DNA of 64,000 nt from Micromonospora profundi (GCF_011927785.1 NZ_JAATJK010000001.1:5427001-5491000); one strand, 5' to 3'; positions 18,078-26,325 are shown, numbered from the stretch's first letter. The notes: generated from the sequence alone by a model not told the origin. Numbers and translations are program-made.

Positions 18078-19371
18078 ATACACCCAGCGTTATGAGGGCA
18101 AAAGCCACCAGGAGCTGTACGACGCGGTGATGGCCGGCAAGCCCGAGCAGATCGATGAGCTGGCCGCCAAGTGGGCCACGCTGAAGGGCATCCTGGACGG
18201 CCTGAGCCGGGAGCTGAGCGGCGACATCGAGAAGCTCGGCAACAGCTGGACAGGTTCGGCAGGCCGCGAGTTCCAGCGGCGGCTGACCTTGGTCGTCAGC
18301 CACACCGACGCGCTCAGCGAGGGCATGACCGGCGTCAAGCAGGGCCTGACCATGATGGCCGGCCAGCTCCGCACCGCCCGCAAGCAGGCGGAGAGCCCGG
18401 AGGAGACCGACGACAACGACCGGGCGATCTCCGGTGCGCTCAAGGGCGCCGCCTTCGGTCTGCCCGGGGCTGTCGTCGGCGGCATCATGGGCCACCAGCA
18501 GGACAAGGCCGAGCAGGAGAAGGCCCACAAGCGGATGGTGAACGTGGTGGCCGAGTTGGCCGCCGGTTACGACCTGTCCGCCTATGACCGCGTGGTCGAC
18601 CCGCCGCGTCCGGACGCCGAGACGCCGAAGACTGTCAACCAGGACCCGACGACGCCCCGCAGCGTGCCGAGCACCACCACGCCCCACGCCGCCCCGACCA
18701 CCACCGGCCGCCTCGCGCACACCGGCGGCGCGACGATCACGACGCCGACCCACACGTCCGCGGCCCCGGTCCCCGCCGGGTTCGTCACCGGCCAGGAAGG
18801 CGGCCCGGTCACCGGCAGCACGCCCGGCGTCGTCACCGGTCCGGCCCCCTCCACGGGTGGCACCTCCCTCGCCAGTGCCAACCCTCTGATCGGCGGGGCA
18901 CTGCTCGCCGGCGGCGTCGCCGGGCTGGCCAGCATGTCCGGGCCGACCACGGCACCGGCCAGCGCCGGGACCGGCCGGGGCCTGCTCTTCGGGGCACCGG
19001 GTGGGACACCGGCCGGCGGGGTGCTGCGCACGTCCACGCTTGCGGGTTCGACGAGCACGCCCACCCCGTCGGCACGGCCGACCGGTGGTGCCGCAGCTGC
19101 CGACACCCGTTCGGCGAGCGGCGTCGGGCGCGGCATCGACGGCCGGCGCGGCGAGGCCACCGGCCGGGCTGCCGCAGCCGGGGGCCAGGGAGCGACCGGC
19201 CGGGCGGGTTCCGGCCGCGGGTCGGGCACCAACCGTCCCGGCCTTCTCGGCGGGAACGGCCGGCCGACCGACGACGAGTCCGACGACCGCCTGACCTGGC
19301 TGACCGAGGACGAAATGGTGTGGCAGGACGGCGGGGACGCCGCGCCGCCGGTACTCGGCACCGCAAGCTGA
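18070..19371 (+). CDS. large WXG100-like T7SS substrate with Thr/Pro/Gly-rich region and TWLxEDExVW tail
   Basis: 433 residues from GTG. Residues 30-115 form a WXG100-like hairpin with W60-T-G62 (GNSWTGSAGREF). Residues 120-160 include a Gly/Ala-rich segment (ALKGAAFGLPGAVVGGIMG) that could insert in a membrane. Residues 185-400 are low-complexity Thr/Pro/Gly/Ala. The tail is acidic: DDRLT-W410-L-T-E-D-E-M-V-W418. The tail and overall plan match the 4934-6277 product although the linker differs in composition. No YxxxD/E is seen; the coupled upstream partner has it. A secreted or surface-exposed role is inferred. Confidence 0.82.
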   Translation: MSEYTQRYEGKSHQELYDAVMAGKPEQIDELAAKWATLKGILDGLSRELSGDIEKLGNSWTGSAGREFQRRLTLVVSHTDALSEGMTGVKQGLTMMAGQLRTARKQAESPEETDDNDRAISGALKGAAFGLPGAVVGGIMGHQQDKAEQEKAHKRMVNVVAELAAGYDLSAYDRVVDPPRPDAETPKTVNQDPTTPRSVPSTTTPHAAPTTTGRLAHTGGATITTPTHTSAAPVPAGFVTGQEGGPVTGSTPGVVTGPAPSTGGTSLASANPLIGGALLAGGVAGLASMSGPTTAPASAGTGRGLLFGAPGGTPAGGVLRTSTLAGSTSTPTPSARPTGGAAAADTRSASGVGRGIDGRRGEATGRAAAAGGQGATGRAGSGRGSGTNRPGLLGGNGRPTDDESDDRLTWLTEDEMVWQDGGDAAPPVLGTAS

Positions 19372-19432
19372 CAGTTCCCCGGGGCGGCACGGCTCGCAGC
19401 CGGGCTGCGTCGACGGATACCACTGGACCTTG

Positions 19433-19462
19433 ACGGCCCGGCCTCACTTGAGGCCGGGCCGT
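19433..19462 (+). terminator. hairpin terminator after the T7SS locus
   Basis: Arms 19433-19445 and 19450-19462 pair perfectly over 13 bases around an ACTT loop, followed by TCGTC. It lies 61 bases after the last T7SS gene and closes the eccB transcription unit. Confidence 0.7.
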
Positions 19463-19590
19463 TCGTCACGCGCACGGTGCAGGATGCCCACCCGGTCGGC
19501 CCCGTCCACAGTGGCCACAGTGGCAGCGGTCACCCCGGCTGGCGCGGCAGACATGCTGCACAACGCCGGGTCGGCGGATAGGTTGGTCGG

Positions 19591-19959
19591 GTGTCGTCCG
19601 CAAACCAGATCCGCCCAGCCCGGCGGGTCGTGCTGCGGTCACTGCGGGAGCTGACCCGGCTGGCGTTCACCGCACTGGTGCTCGCTGTCGGCCTCGGCGG
19701 CGCCCTCGCCGCGACACCGCCTCCCTCCCCGACGCAGCCACGGCCGATCGCCGTGAGCAGCCGGGTGGACACCCTCCGGCCCGAGGCCGCGTCCGCTGCC
19801 CAGACAGCCGACAGTGCGAGCCCGCCGAACCCTTCCGAGGCGGCCGATGGAGCCGTCACCACCACGGCGACCGGCCCGGTCGCCGCTGGCCTGGAGCACT
19901 CGCCGGCCATCGAGCCCGGCCGGGGCGCACCCGCCCGGCGCGGCCCGCCCACCCGCTGA
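19591..19959 (+). CDS. hypothetical secreted small protein
   Basis: 122 residues from GTG 19591. A basic N-terminus (residues 1-20) and hydrophobic segment at 22-40 (LTRLAFTALVLAVGLGGALAATP) look like a signal peptide or single anchor; the rest is Pro/Ala/Thr/Glu-rich and disordered. No family is recognised. The frame keeps actinomycete codon bias, but low-complexity sequence is weak evidence, so a non-coding region cannot be excluded. The 179 bases downstream hold no clear feature. Confidence 0.45.
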   Translation: MSSANQIRPARRVVLRSLRELTRLAFTALVLAVGLGGALAATPPPSPTQPRPIAVSSRVDTLRPEAASAAQTADSASPPNPSEAADGAVTTTATGPVAAGLEHSPAIEPGRGAPARRGPPTR

Positions 19960-20138
19960 CCCGGCCCGCCTGACGATCCGCGCGACCCGCCCCCGGGTCA
20001 CGCGCGTCCCGGCCCATCGGGTCGCCAACAGCTTCTCCCGACCACTCGGAGCCGACCGCGTCGACATCGCTCGATCACCGGCCCGGTGCCGTCAGGACCA
20101 TCCGTCGATACCCGTTGTTCGACCGCGAGGTGCTGATC

Positions 20139-20936
20139 ATGCAGACCGTCCTCTCCGCCGTCCTGCCCGACGTGCCCCGGGCCGCCGTCATCTGGCTGAG
20201 CCTGCTCGGGGTGGTCGTGGCCGCTGTCGCCGTACTCCTGCTGCGCCCCGGCCTTCTCCGCCTCGACCTGGCCGCGCGGATCCGTGACGCGGCAATGCCC
20301 AGTCAGATCGAAGAGGCACAGGAGGAACGGGAGCAGAGCCGCTACGCGCAGGAGGTCGCGGTGGCCGCCGAGCGCGCCACCACCACCGCCCAGCGTCTGC
20401 GGGCGGAGTGGGTGGCCGCGCAGGAGACGGTCGAGGCCGCGTGGCAGGAACTGGAGGCCGCCGAGGCCGGCGTCCGCAGGCTCGCCGAGGCCTCCGCGAT
20501 GCCACTGCCGTACACCACCCAGACCCCCGCCGAGTACGCCGACCGCGAGCGTTACCTGCATCGGGCCGCGCTGGACGCGTACTGGCGGCGGGAGCTGTCG
20601 GTGGAGCAGCTCAGCGACGTGTTCGCGTACCGCAATGGCTGGGACCCCCGGCTGCACCCGGTCGAGCAGGAACTCGTGCTCCAGCGGGCGATCCGCGACA
20701 ACCTGGCGGCCCGGCACGTCGCCGCCCAGGAGCAGGAGCAGGCCGCCTGGCGGGCCGCCGAGCTGGCTGTTGCGGCGGCCCGCAGCCTCCGCGCGGAGGC
20801 CCTCGAGGCGACCGGGCGGCGGGTGGCGGAGTCGTCATCGGTGCTGCCGCTCAGCGAGGTCGGCCGGCCGCTGACCGAGCCGACCCGGGAGAACGTGGTG
20901 GTCGCCCGCGGCCGCGCGGCGGTCCCCGCGTTCTGA
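20139..20936 (+). CDS. membrane-anchored coiled-coil protein, unknown function
   Basis: 265 residues from ATG 20139 (GAGGTG upstream); TTG 20115 and GTG 20130 are in-frame alternatives. One membrane helix at about 12-35 (AAVIWLSLLGVVVAAVAVLLL) precedes a long Ala/Glu/Arg-rich helical region (about 50-115), then a conserved-looking block (YTTQTPAEYADRERYLHRAALDAYWRRELSVEQLSDVFAYRNGWDP is residues ~125-170) and a second helix (about 185-230). The block resembles hypothetical proteins of other actinomycetes. A cytoplasmic coiled coil tethered to the membrane suggests a structural or scaffold role; this is inference. Confidence 0.7.
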   Translation: MQTVLSAVLPDVPRAAVIWLSLLGVVVAAVAVLLLRPGLLRLDLAARIRDAAMPSQIEEAQEEREQSRYAQEVAVAAERATTTAQRLRAEWVAAQETVEAAWQELEAAEAGVRRLAEASAMPLPYTTQTPAEYADRERYLHRAALDAYWRRELSVEQLSDVFAYRNGWDPRLHPVEQELVLQRAIRDNLAARHVAAQEQEQAAWRAAELAVAAARSLRAEALEATGRRVAESSSVLPLSEVGRPLTEPTRENVVVARGRAAVPAF

Positions 20937-20946
20937 CCGCACGGCA

Positions 20947-20975
20947 CGGCGGTCCGACAGCGGGCCGGACCGCCG
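20947..20975 (+). terminator. 10-bp hairpin downstream of the coiled-coil gene
   Basis: Arms 20947-20956 and 20966-20975 are complementary with a 9-base loop, 10 bases after the stop codon. Probable intrinsic terminator; the next start is 21 bases further on, so termination may be partial. Confidence 0.5.
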
Positions 20976-20996
20976 TCGGTGGGTTAGCGTGACGCC

Positions 20997-21338
20997 ATGT
21001 CCCGAGAGACGTGGGTGCTCGTGGTGATCGCCGGCATCCTGGCGATCGCCACACTTGTCGGCGCGGTGCTGCTGGCGGTGCGGGTGGTGCGTACCCGCCG
21101 GATGCTGACCGGGCTCGGCGCGAGCGGCAAGGTCGTCTTCTACGGGGCGCTCATCTACGCGATCTTCCCGGTCGACATCCTTCCGGACCCGATCTATCTG
21201 GACGACATGGGTGTCCTGGCCGGCGCGCTGATCTACCTCACCCGGCTGGTGCAGAAGCGCCGGGCGGAGGGTCGCCGGCTGCCCGGGCAGCCCGACGCGC
21301 CGCCGGCTCCGGAGGCCGCCCGACGCTCCGTACGATGA
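20997..21338 (+). CDS. YkvA/DUF1232 family small membrane protein
   Basis: 113 residues. An N-terminal membrane helix (7-28) is followed by the DUF1232 signature [36 protein letters not shown] (about 48-83), with the diagnostic PVDILPD turn. The tail is polar. DUF1232 proteins are small membrane-associated proteins of unknown function. The gene is 31 bases upstream of the PPOX-type oxidoreductase and probably co-transcribed. Confidence 0.85.
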   Translation: MSRETWVLVVIAGILAIATLVGAVLLAVRVVRTRRMLTGLGASGKVVFYGALIYAIFPVDILPDPIYLDDMGVLAGALIYLTRLVQKRRAEGRRLPGQPDAPPAPEAARRSVR

Positions 21339-21369
21339 TCGAGGTCGGTTCGACGGACAGGGGACGGGC

Positions 21370-21777
21370 GTGGCGGGCGATCACCGGCTGGACGGGCACG
21401 ACGACCGGGTGGCGGCCTTCTGCGCGGAGCGGCACCTCGCGACGTTGACCACCCTGCGCGCCGACGGCACCCCGCACGTGGTGCCCGTCGGGGTCACCTT
21501 CGATCCGGAGTCCGGGCTGGCTCGGGTGATCACCTCCGGTACGTCCCGCAAGGCACGTCATGTGGCCGATGCCGGGCCGGCGGGCCTGCCGGTGGCCGTC
21601 TGCCACGTGGATGGCCGGCGCTGGCTCACCATCGAGGGCCGGGCGGTGCTCCGGTCGGATCGGTCGGCGGTGGCCGAGGCGGAGCGCCGCTACGCCGACC
21701 GTTATCGCACCCCGCGTCCGAATCCCGAACGTGTGGTCATCGAGATCACCGTGACCCGGCTGCTCGGGAGCCTCTGA
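21370..21777 (+). CDS. PPOX-class F420-dependent oxidoreductase-like protein
   Basis: 135 residues from GTG preceded by GGGGACGGGC. The split-barrel flavin/F420-binding fold is evident: [29 protein letters not shown] (residues 18-46), then [14 protein letters not shown] and [17 protein letters not shown]. Actinobacterial members with this pattern bind F420 rather than FMN and reduce small organic substrates; physiological substrates are mostly unknown. Length is normal for the family. It follows the DUF1232 gene. Confidence 0.85.
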   Translation: MAGDHRLDGHDDRVAAFCAERHLATLTTLRADGTPHVVPVGVTFDPESGLARVITSGTSRKARHVADAGPAGLPVAVCHVDGRRWLTIEGRAVLRSDRSAVAEAERRYADRYRTPRPNPERVVIEITVTRLLGSL

Positions 21778-22003
21778 CCCGCCGCCCGATCGGCCCGTTC
21801 GAGCCACATCACGATCCCTGGGCGTTTTGCGCGGTCAGAGGTGCCGCCGCAGAGCGGAATGCCGCCCGGAGCAGGGCCGTTACACCCGTACGACCCCCGG
21901 CCGAGACCGCCGCGGGTCACCCCCTGATGAGCCGAGCGCCATTCCCGGTGCTGCTGCCCTCCGCCCAGTCGGAGGCTCCAACCCCTCGAACGGAGACTCG
22001 ACC

Positions 22004-22651
22004 ATGAACCCGATCATGCAGAAAAGCGGTCTGTCCGTTGTCGGCCTGCTGGTCGCGGGCGGATGTGCCCTCGGCCCGGCTGCCATTGCGCAGGCCTCCG
22101 CCCCGGCACAGGCTGCCCCTACGTCGTCGAACCAGACGAACCGCAGCGGTGAGCGGGTGCTCGGTTTCGACTACCAGGCGCAGCCGAACTTCTACTACTG
22201 CGGGCCGGCCGCGACCCGGATGGCGCTCTCCGCCCAGGGCAAGGCACTGCCGCAGGACGACGTCGCCAAACTGCTCGGCACCACCGAGTCGGGCACCGCG
22301 TCGGCCCTCGACATCACCCGGGTGCTGAACACGCTCACCGGCGACAGGTACCGGACGACCGAGATCAGTGACCCGGTGGCCCGCCCCGACCAGGTCGATC
22401 AGTTGCGGCACGACGTGCGGGCCGCTGTCGACGCCGGACGGCCGGTGGTGGCCAACATCAGGGGCACGGCCGTCGACATGAGCGGCAACCCGCACTCGTA
22501 CGAGGGCGGCCACTACGTGACGCTTGTCGGCTACCGCGACGGCGGGGACACCATCCGGGTCGCCGACCCTGCCAACCCGGCGCTCGGCGAGTACTGGATG
22601 GGTCTGCCGAAGGTCGCCAACTGGATCGCGGAGCGCGGCTACTCCTCCTGA
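22004..22651 (+). CDS. secreted C39-like cysteine peptidase
   Basis: 215 residues from ATG 22004 (CGGAGA upstream). A signal peptide ends near residue 33 (AIAQASA). The mature part has the peptidase C39-like layout: C66 in FYYCGPAATRM, H170 in EGGHYVTLVGY and D188 in RVADPANP, with the expected length. Proteins of this family in actinomycetes are secreted papain-fold peptidases or amidases of unknown substrate. There is no bacteriocin exporter next to it, so it is not the classical leader-cleaving C39 domain. The 226 bases before it hold no other gene and should contain its promoter. Confidence 0.85.
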   Translation: MNPIMQKSGLSVVGLLVAGGCALGPAAIAQASAPAQAAPTSSNQTNRSGERVLGFDYQAQPNFYYCGPAATRMALSAQGKALPQDDVAKLLGTTESGTASALDITRVLNTLTGDRYRTTEISDPVARPDQVDQLRHDVRAAVDAGRPVVANIRGTAVDMSGNPHSYEGGHYVTLVGYRDGGDTIRVADPANPALGEYWMGLPKVANWIAERGYSS

Positions 22652-22661
22652 TCCGCACGGT

Positions 22662-23987
22662 TCACCGGGCCGGTCTCCCACTGTCGGGGAGGCCGGCCCT
22701 GCCGTCGTAACGGCGACGGGTGGCCAGGTCGGCCCGCCGTCGGGTCCGCGACGCACGGGTCGGCCGGATCCGGTACAGGTGTCGCCGGGTCGGCGGGTGC
22801 GTGGCGGCCTCGCCGGCGCCGGCGGCCTCACGCACGATCCTGTTGGCGTCGTCCGGTTCGCAGCCGGTGGCGCGGAGCAGGTCGCTGGCCGCGGTGCGCA
22901 GGCCGGTGACGAGGGCGTCGCCGAACGACCTGACCCCACAGGCGGCCGCCCGCCCGGCCAGGTTCGCGCACTCCTCGACAAGCGTACGGGTGTTCTGGAA
23001 GGTGTCATCGCCCCTGCACTCCGTACGCAGTTGCGCCACCGCCGCACCGAGCCGGGCGATCGCGTCCGGCAGCTCCGGCGGGATCTGCTCGTCGTACTGG
23101 AGTGCTGTCGTGGACCAGCGGGCCAGGGCGCGGCTGTCCAGCAGCAACCGTTCGAGGTGACCCGCGCTGAGGGCGTACCTGTGAAACTGCTGGCGGCGGT
23201 GCCACCGGGCCGGCGCGATCGTCACCACCTCCTCGGCCCCGCTCAGCGCGTCGTGCAGTCGGCCCAGGTCGTCGTCGCTGCCACGGAGCTGGTCGAGCAC
23301 ACGCAACGTCCGGTCGCTGTCGCGGTCCCGCACCGCCTGCGCGAGTTCGGCGAGCTGCTCGCGGAGGACCTCGAAGATCGGTGTCGCCGCCCGGTCCAGC
23401 ACCCGCAGCGGATTGACCGGCAGCAGCAACGCGACCACCACCAGGCCGACGATGCCACCGACAAGCGCGTCGAAGATCCGGGGCACCTCAAGGCCGCTCT
23501 CCATCGGGGCCAACGTCGTGATCAGCACGGCGGTACCGCCGGCCTGCCCGACAAGCGGGCCACCCTTCCCGGCCACCAGCAGGGCGGTGGCGATGGCGAG
23601 GGCGACGACCAGGCCGGTCTGCCACGGCCCCGAGCCGACGACGAAGCGCAGCGTGTCGCCGATGATGAGGCCCAACGCGACGCCGGCCAGCAGTTCGAAG
23701 GTACGCCGGGCTCGTTGCCCGATGGCGGTGGCGATCGTACCGACGGCCGCGGCGGGGGCGAAGACGTGCGAGCCGGAGCCGAGGAAATGCTTGGCGATCA
23801 GGGCGGCGAGCGCCGCGGCCAGCCCTGCCTGGGCGGCGATCACCAGGGTGATCTCCCACTGTCGGGCCCGAAGCCGGCCGGCCTGCCCGCTGCGGTGCCG
23901 CACTGTTTCGACAAACTGGCCGCTCTTCTCGGCAGCCGTTTCGAGTCGAGACCGGCCGCGGCCGGGTCGTGGACGGTCGTCGGCCAT
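22662..23987 (-). CDS. FUSC family membrane protein
   Basis: 441 residues from ATG 23987; ATG 24023 is an alternative and neither has a strong ribosome site. After a charged N-terminus, six or so membrane helices lie between residues 45 and 190 (including GLAAALAALIAKHF, TFELLAGVALGLIIGDTLRFVVG, GIVGLVVVALLLPVNPL), then a long cytoplasmic helical domain (200-400) and an Arg-rich tail. The TM block with GVALGLIIGDT matches FUSC/aromatic acid exporter-type proteins. Substrates of actinobacterial members are unknown. It is convergent with the C39 gene, and a GC hairpin (about 22667-22699) overlaps its 3' end. Confidence 0.85.
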   Translation of the reverse strand: MADDRPRPGRGRSRLETAAEKSGQFVETVRHRSGQAGRLRARQWEITLVIAAQAGLAAALAALIAKHFLGSGSHVFAPAAAVGTIATAIGQRARRTFELLAGVALGLIIGDTLRFVVGSGPWQTGLVVALAIATALLVAGKGGPLVGQAGGTAVLITTLAPMESGLEVPRIFDALVGGIVGLVVVALLLPVNPLRVLDRAATPIFEVLREQLAELAQAVRDRDSDRTLRVLDQLRGSDDDLGRLHDALSGAEEVVTIAPARWHRRQQFHRYALSAGHLERLLLDSRALARWSTTALQYDEQIPPELPDAIARLGAAVAQLRTECRGDDTFQNTRTLVEECANLAGRAAACGVRSFGDALVTGLRTAASDLLRATGCEPDDANRIVREAAGAGEAATHPPTRRHLYRIRPTRASRTRRRADLATRRRYDGRAGLPDSGRPAR

Positions 23988-24107
23988 GGCGGCGGATACC
24001 CGGGCGTCGTCCCGGCAATCCATCGGCGACCATGGGTTTGTCAGACCGCTGCGGGGTACCAGGGGCCACACACACCCACCGATCCGCAACCGGCAAGGGG
24101 ACGTGAG

Positions 24108-24710
24108 ATGAGCAATCCGCAGACCGTCGACGACCAGGACGTCGTCGACATCCTGGTCACCGACCACCATGAGGTCGAGGCGCTCTTCGTCGAGTTGGAG
24201 ACGCGGCAGGGCACCCCCGAGTACCGCCGTCAACTCGTCGACGTGGTGATCTCCGAACTCGTCCGCCACGCGATTGCCGAGGAGGCGTACGTCTATCCGA
24301 CGGCCCGTAAGGCGCTGCCCGACGGCGACCAGATCGCCGAGCATGAGATCGCCGAGCACGCCGACGCCGAACGGACCATGAAGGACCTGGAGTCGGTCGA
24401 CCCGTCCGATCCGCGCTTCGACGAACTGCTCGCCCACCTGACCAGCACCATCCGGCACCACGTCCAGGAGGAGGAGAACGACCTCTTTCCCCGGCTGCGT
24501 GCCGCGACGGCCCGGGAGGAGCTTGTCGAGCTGGCCGGCAAGGTGACGGCGATCAAGAAGATCGCGCCGACCCGGCCGCACCCGAGCGCACCGGACCGCC
24601 CTCCGGCGAACAAGCTGCTCGCCCCCGGCACCGGCCTGGTCGACCGTGTGCGTGACGCGTTGAGCGGCCGGCCGACCTCGATGGACGAGCTACGCGAAGG
24701 GCAGCACTGA
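24108..24710 (+). CDS. hemerythrin HHE-domain protein
   Basis: 200 residues from ATG 24108 (AAGGGGACGTGAG upstream). Residues 10-150 form a four-helix bundle with iron-ligand motifs: TDHHEVEALFVELE, VRHAIAEEAYVYPTA, EHEIAEHADAE and IRHHVQEEENDLFPRL. Hemerythrin-like proteins bind a di-iron centre and act in oxygen, NO or redox sensing and buffering. The C-terminal 45 residues are polar. Single gene, divergent from the FUSC gene across 120 bases, ended by a very strong hairpin. Confidence 0.9.
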   Translation: MSNPQTVDDQDVVDILVTDHHEVEALFVELETRQGTPEYRRQLVDVVISELVRHAIAEEAYVYPTARKALPDGDQIAEHEIAEHADAERTMKDLESVDPSDPRFDELLAHLTSTIRHHVQEEENDLFPRLRAATAREELVELAGKVTAIKKIAPTRPHPSAPDRPPANKLLAPGTGLVDRVRDALSGRPTSMDELREGQH

Positions 24711-24748
24711 CCCGTCGCCGGATGGTCGGTGACGGTGACGGTCCGCAA

Positions 24749-24792
24749 GGGACATCCCGGGTCGCCACTTCGGTGGCGACCCGGGATGTCCC
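24749..24792. terminator. 20-bp perfect hairpin, bidirectional terminator
   Basis: Arms 24749-24768 and 24773-24792 are exactly complementary around the stable tetraloop TTCG. The hairpin lies between the hemerythrin gene (+) and the small antitoxin-like gene (-), 6 bases from the latter's stop. It is among the strongest simple hairpins in the window. Confidence 0.8.
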
Positions 24793-24798
24793 GGTGTG

Positions 24799-24981
24799 TC
24801 AGCGGACCTGGTCGCCCTCTCCGGTACGGGCCTGAGCCTGATCCACGCCCTTGTCGATCTGGTCGTCGTACTTTCCGCCGGTGCGCCGATCGGCCGCGTC
24901 GCCGGCCTTCTCCATCCCCTGGTCAACCTGCTTGTCGTGCTTGTCCGCAAAGTCCTTGGCCTTGTCCATGAAGTCGCTCAT
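24799..24981 (-). CDS. MT0933-type antitoxin-like small protein
   Basis: 60 residues, start preceded by GTGGAGGAGGACCGCG. The sequence is hydrophilic and helical with repeated DKAKDFADKHDKQVDQGMEKAGD and YDDQIDKGVDQAQ elements, matching the small MT0933-like antitoxin family. No toxin gene adjoins it: the neighbours are hemerythrin and an AI-2E transporter. Many actinomycetes have such solitary genes, and a general stress role is as likely as toxin neutralisation. Confidence 0.8.
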   Translation of the reverse strand: MSDFMDKAKDFADKHDKQVDQGMEKAGDAADRRTGGKYDDQIDKGVDQAQARTGEGDQVR

Positions 24982-25185
24982 CGCGGTCCTCCTCCACTTC
25001 CGACTGCGTCAGTGATGGCTTCCCTGAGCCGGGTTGCCCAAACTCGGACGATCCAGACTCGCCGGCCAGGAACGGATGTCCCGTGTGCACCCGCCACGAC
25101 ACCGGCCCACCTCGCGTTGGAGCGGTACGGGTGTCGGCGCGCGTCAGGCCGGGTACCGACCTCCCGGACATCGAGGAGGACCGAC

Positions 25186-26313
25186 ATGGCGGCAGAGGAA
25201 CCCGGGGCAGACTCCGGGGAGACGACGCACGACGTACAGCCGCGCAACCCGTGGACGGCGCTGCCGTGGCTGGTCCGCACCGCGGTGCTGTGGAGCGCCT
25301 GCCTGGTGGTCATCGTCGCCGGGCTCTACCTGCTGGGCCGGATCGCCCTGCTGTTGGCACCGCTCGCCATCGCGCTGGCCGCGACCATCTTCCTCACCGC
25401 CCTGCTCGACCCGGTGCTGCTCCGGCTGCGCCGGCTGCGGGTGCCCGCGGCACTTGCCGCGCTGCTCACCGTCCTGCTGCTGCTCGGCATCCTGGTGGGC
25501 GTCGGCGCGCTCGTGTGGAACCTGACGGCGAGCCAGTTCGACCAGCTCAGCCAGGAGTTGACCCAGGGCGTCGACCGCAGCCGGGACTTCGTCACGTCCA
25601 CCCTGCCCGTCACCGACGCCCAACTGGACCGCCTGATCAGCCAGGCCCGGGAGGGGCTCAGCGGCAGTTCGCCGGACCCGGTCTCCGGCGCCCGGACGGC
25701 CACCGAGGTGTTCGGCTCCGCGCTGCTCGCCCTGGTACTGCTCTTCTTCCTGCTCAAGGACGGCCGGTCGATGTGGCACTGGGTGCTGTCCCGGATGACC
25801 GGCCCGAACCGGGCCGTGGTCGCCGAGGCCGGTCGGGGCGGCTGGCAGACGCTCGGCGCGTACAGCCGGGGCACCATGCTGATCGCCGCTATCGACGCGA
25901 TCGGCATCGGCCTGGCCCTGGTGGTGCTGCGGGTGCCGTTGGCGCTGCCACTGGCGCTCATCACCTTCCTCGGCGGCTTCGTACCGATCATCGGCGCGAC
26001 GGTGGCCGGCGCTGTGGCGGTGCTCGTGGCCCTCGCTGCCAACGGGCCGACGACGGCACTGCTCACCCTCGCGGCGGTGATCGCCGTCCAGCAGATCGAG
26101 GGCAACCTGCTCGAACCGCTGGTGATGAAGCGGCAGGTCCGACTGCACCCGGCGGTGATCCTGGTGGCCGTCACCGCCGGCACCCTGATCGCGGGTATCG
26201 CCGGGGCCTTCGTCAGCGTCCCGATCACCGCCGTCCTCTGGCGCATCATCGACACCGTCCAACGGCACCGGGCCACTGCCACCCTTGCGGTTCCGGCCGC
26301 TCCGGCGGGTTGA
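25186..26313 (+). CDS. AI-2E family transporter
   Basis: 375 residues from ATG 25186 with GAGGAGGA upstream. About seven to eight membrane helices in the usual AI-2E/PerM arrangement: three N-terminal (about 28-110), a soluble amphipathic segment (110-170, SQFDQLSQELTQGV), then helices from 185 onward with GGFVPIIGATVAGAVAVLVALAANGP and IEGNLLEPLVMKRQVRLHP, the family signature. Despite the name, most members have no shown autoinducer transport; ion antiport is described for some. Divergent from the antitoxin-like gene, convergent with the hydrolase. Confidence 0.92.
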   Translation: MAAEEPGADSGETTHDVQPRNPWTALPWLVRTAVLWSACLVVIVAGLYLLGRIALLLAPLAIALAATIFLTALLDPVLLRLRRLRVPAALAALLTVLLLLGILVGVGALVWNLTASQFDQLSQELTQGVDRSRDFVTSTLPVTDAQLDRLISQAREGLSGSSPDPVSGARTATEVFGSALLALVLLFFLLKDGRSMWHWVLSRMTGPNRAVVAEAGRGGWQTLGAYSRGTMLIAAIDAIGIGLALVVLRVPLALPLALITFLGGFVPIIGATVAGAVAVLVALAANGPTTALLTLAAVIAVQQIEGNLLEPLVMKRQVRLHPAVILVAVTAGTLIAGIAGAFVSVPITAVLWRIIDTVQRHRATATLAVPAAPAG

Positions 26314-26325
26314 CCCCCGTCGGCC

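Noticed and set aside
22667..22699. Hairpin as a stand-alone terminator between the C39 and FUSC genes
   Set aside because: It overlaps the coding end of the FUSC gene and contains a G-U pair; it is mentioned with that gene rather than called separately.
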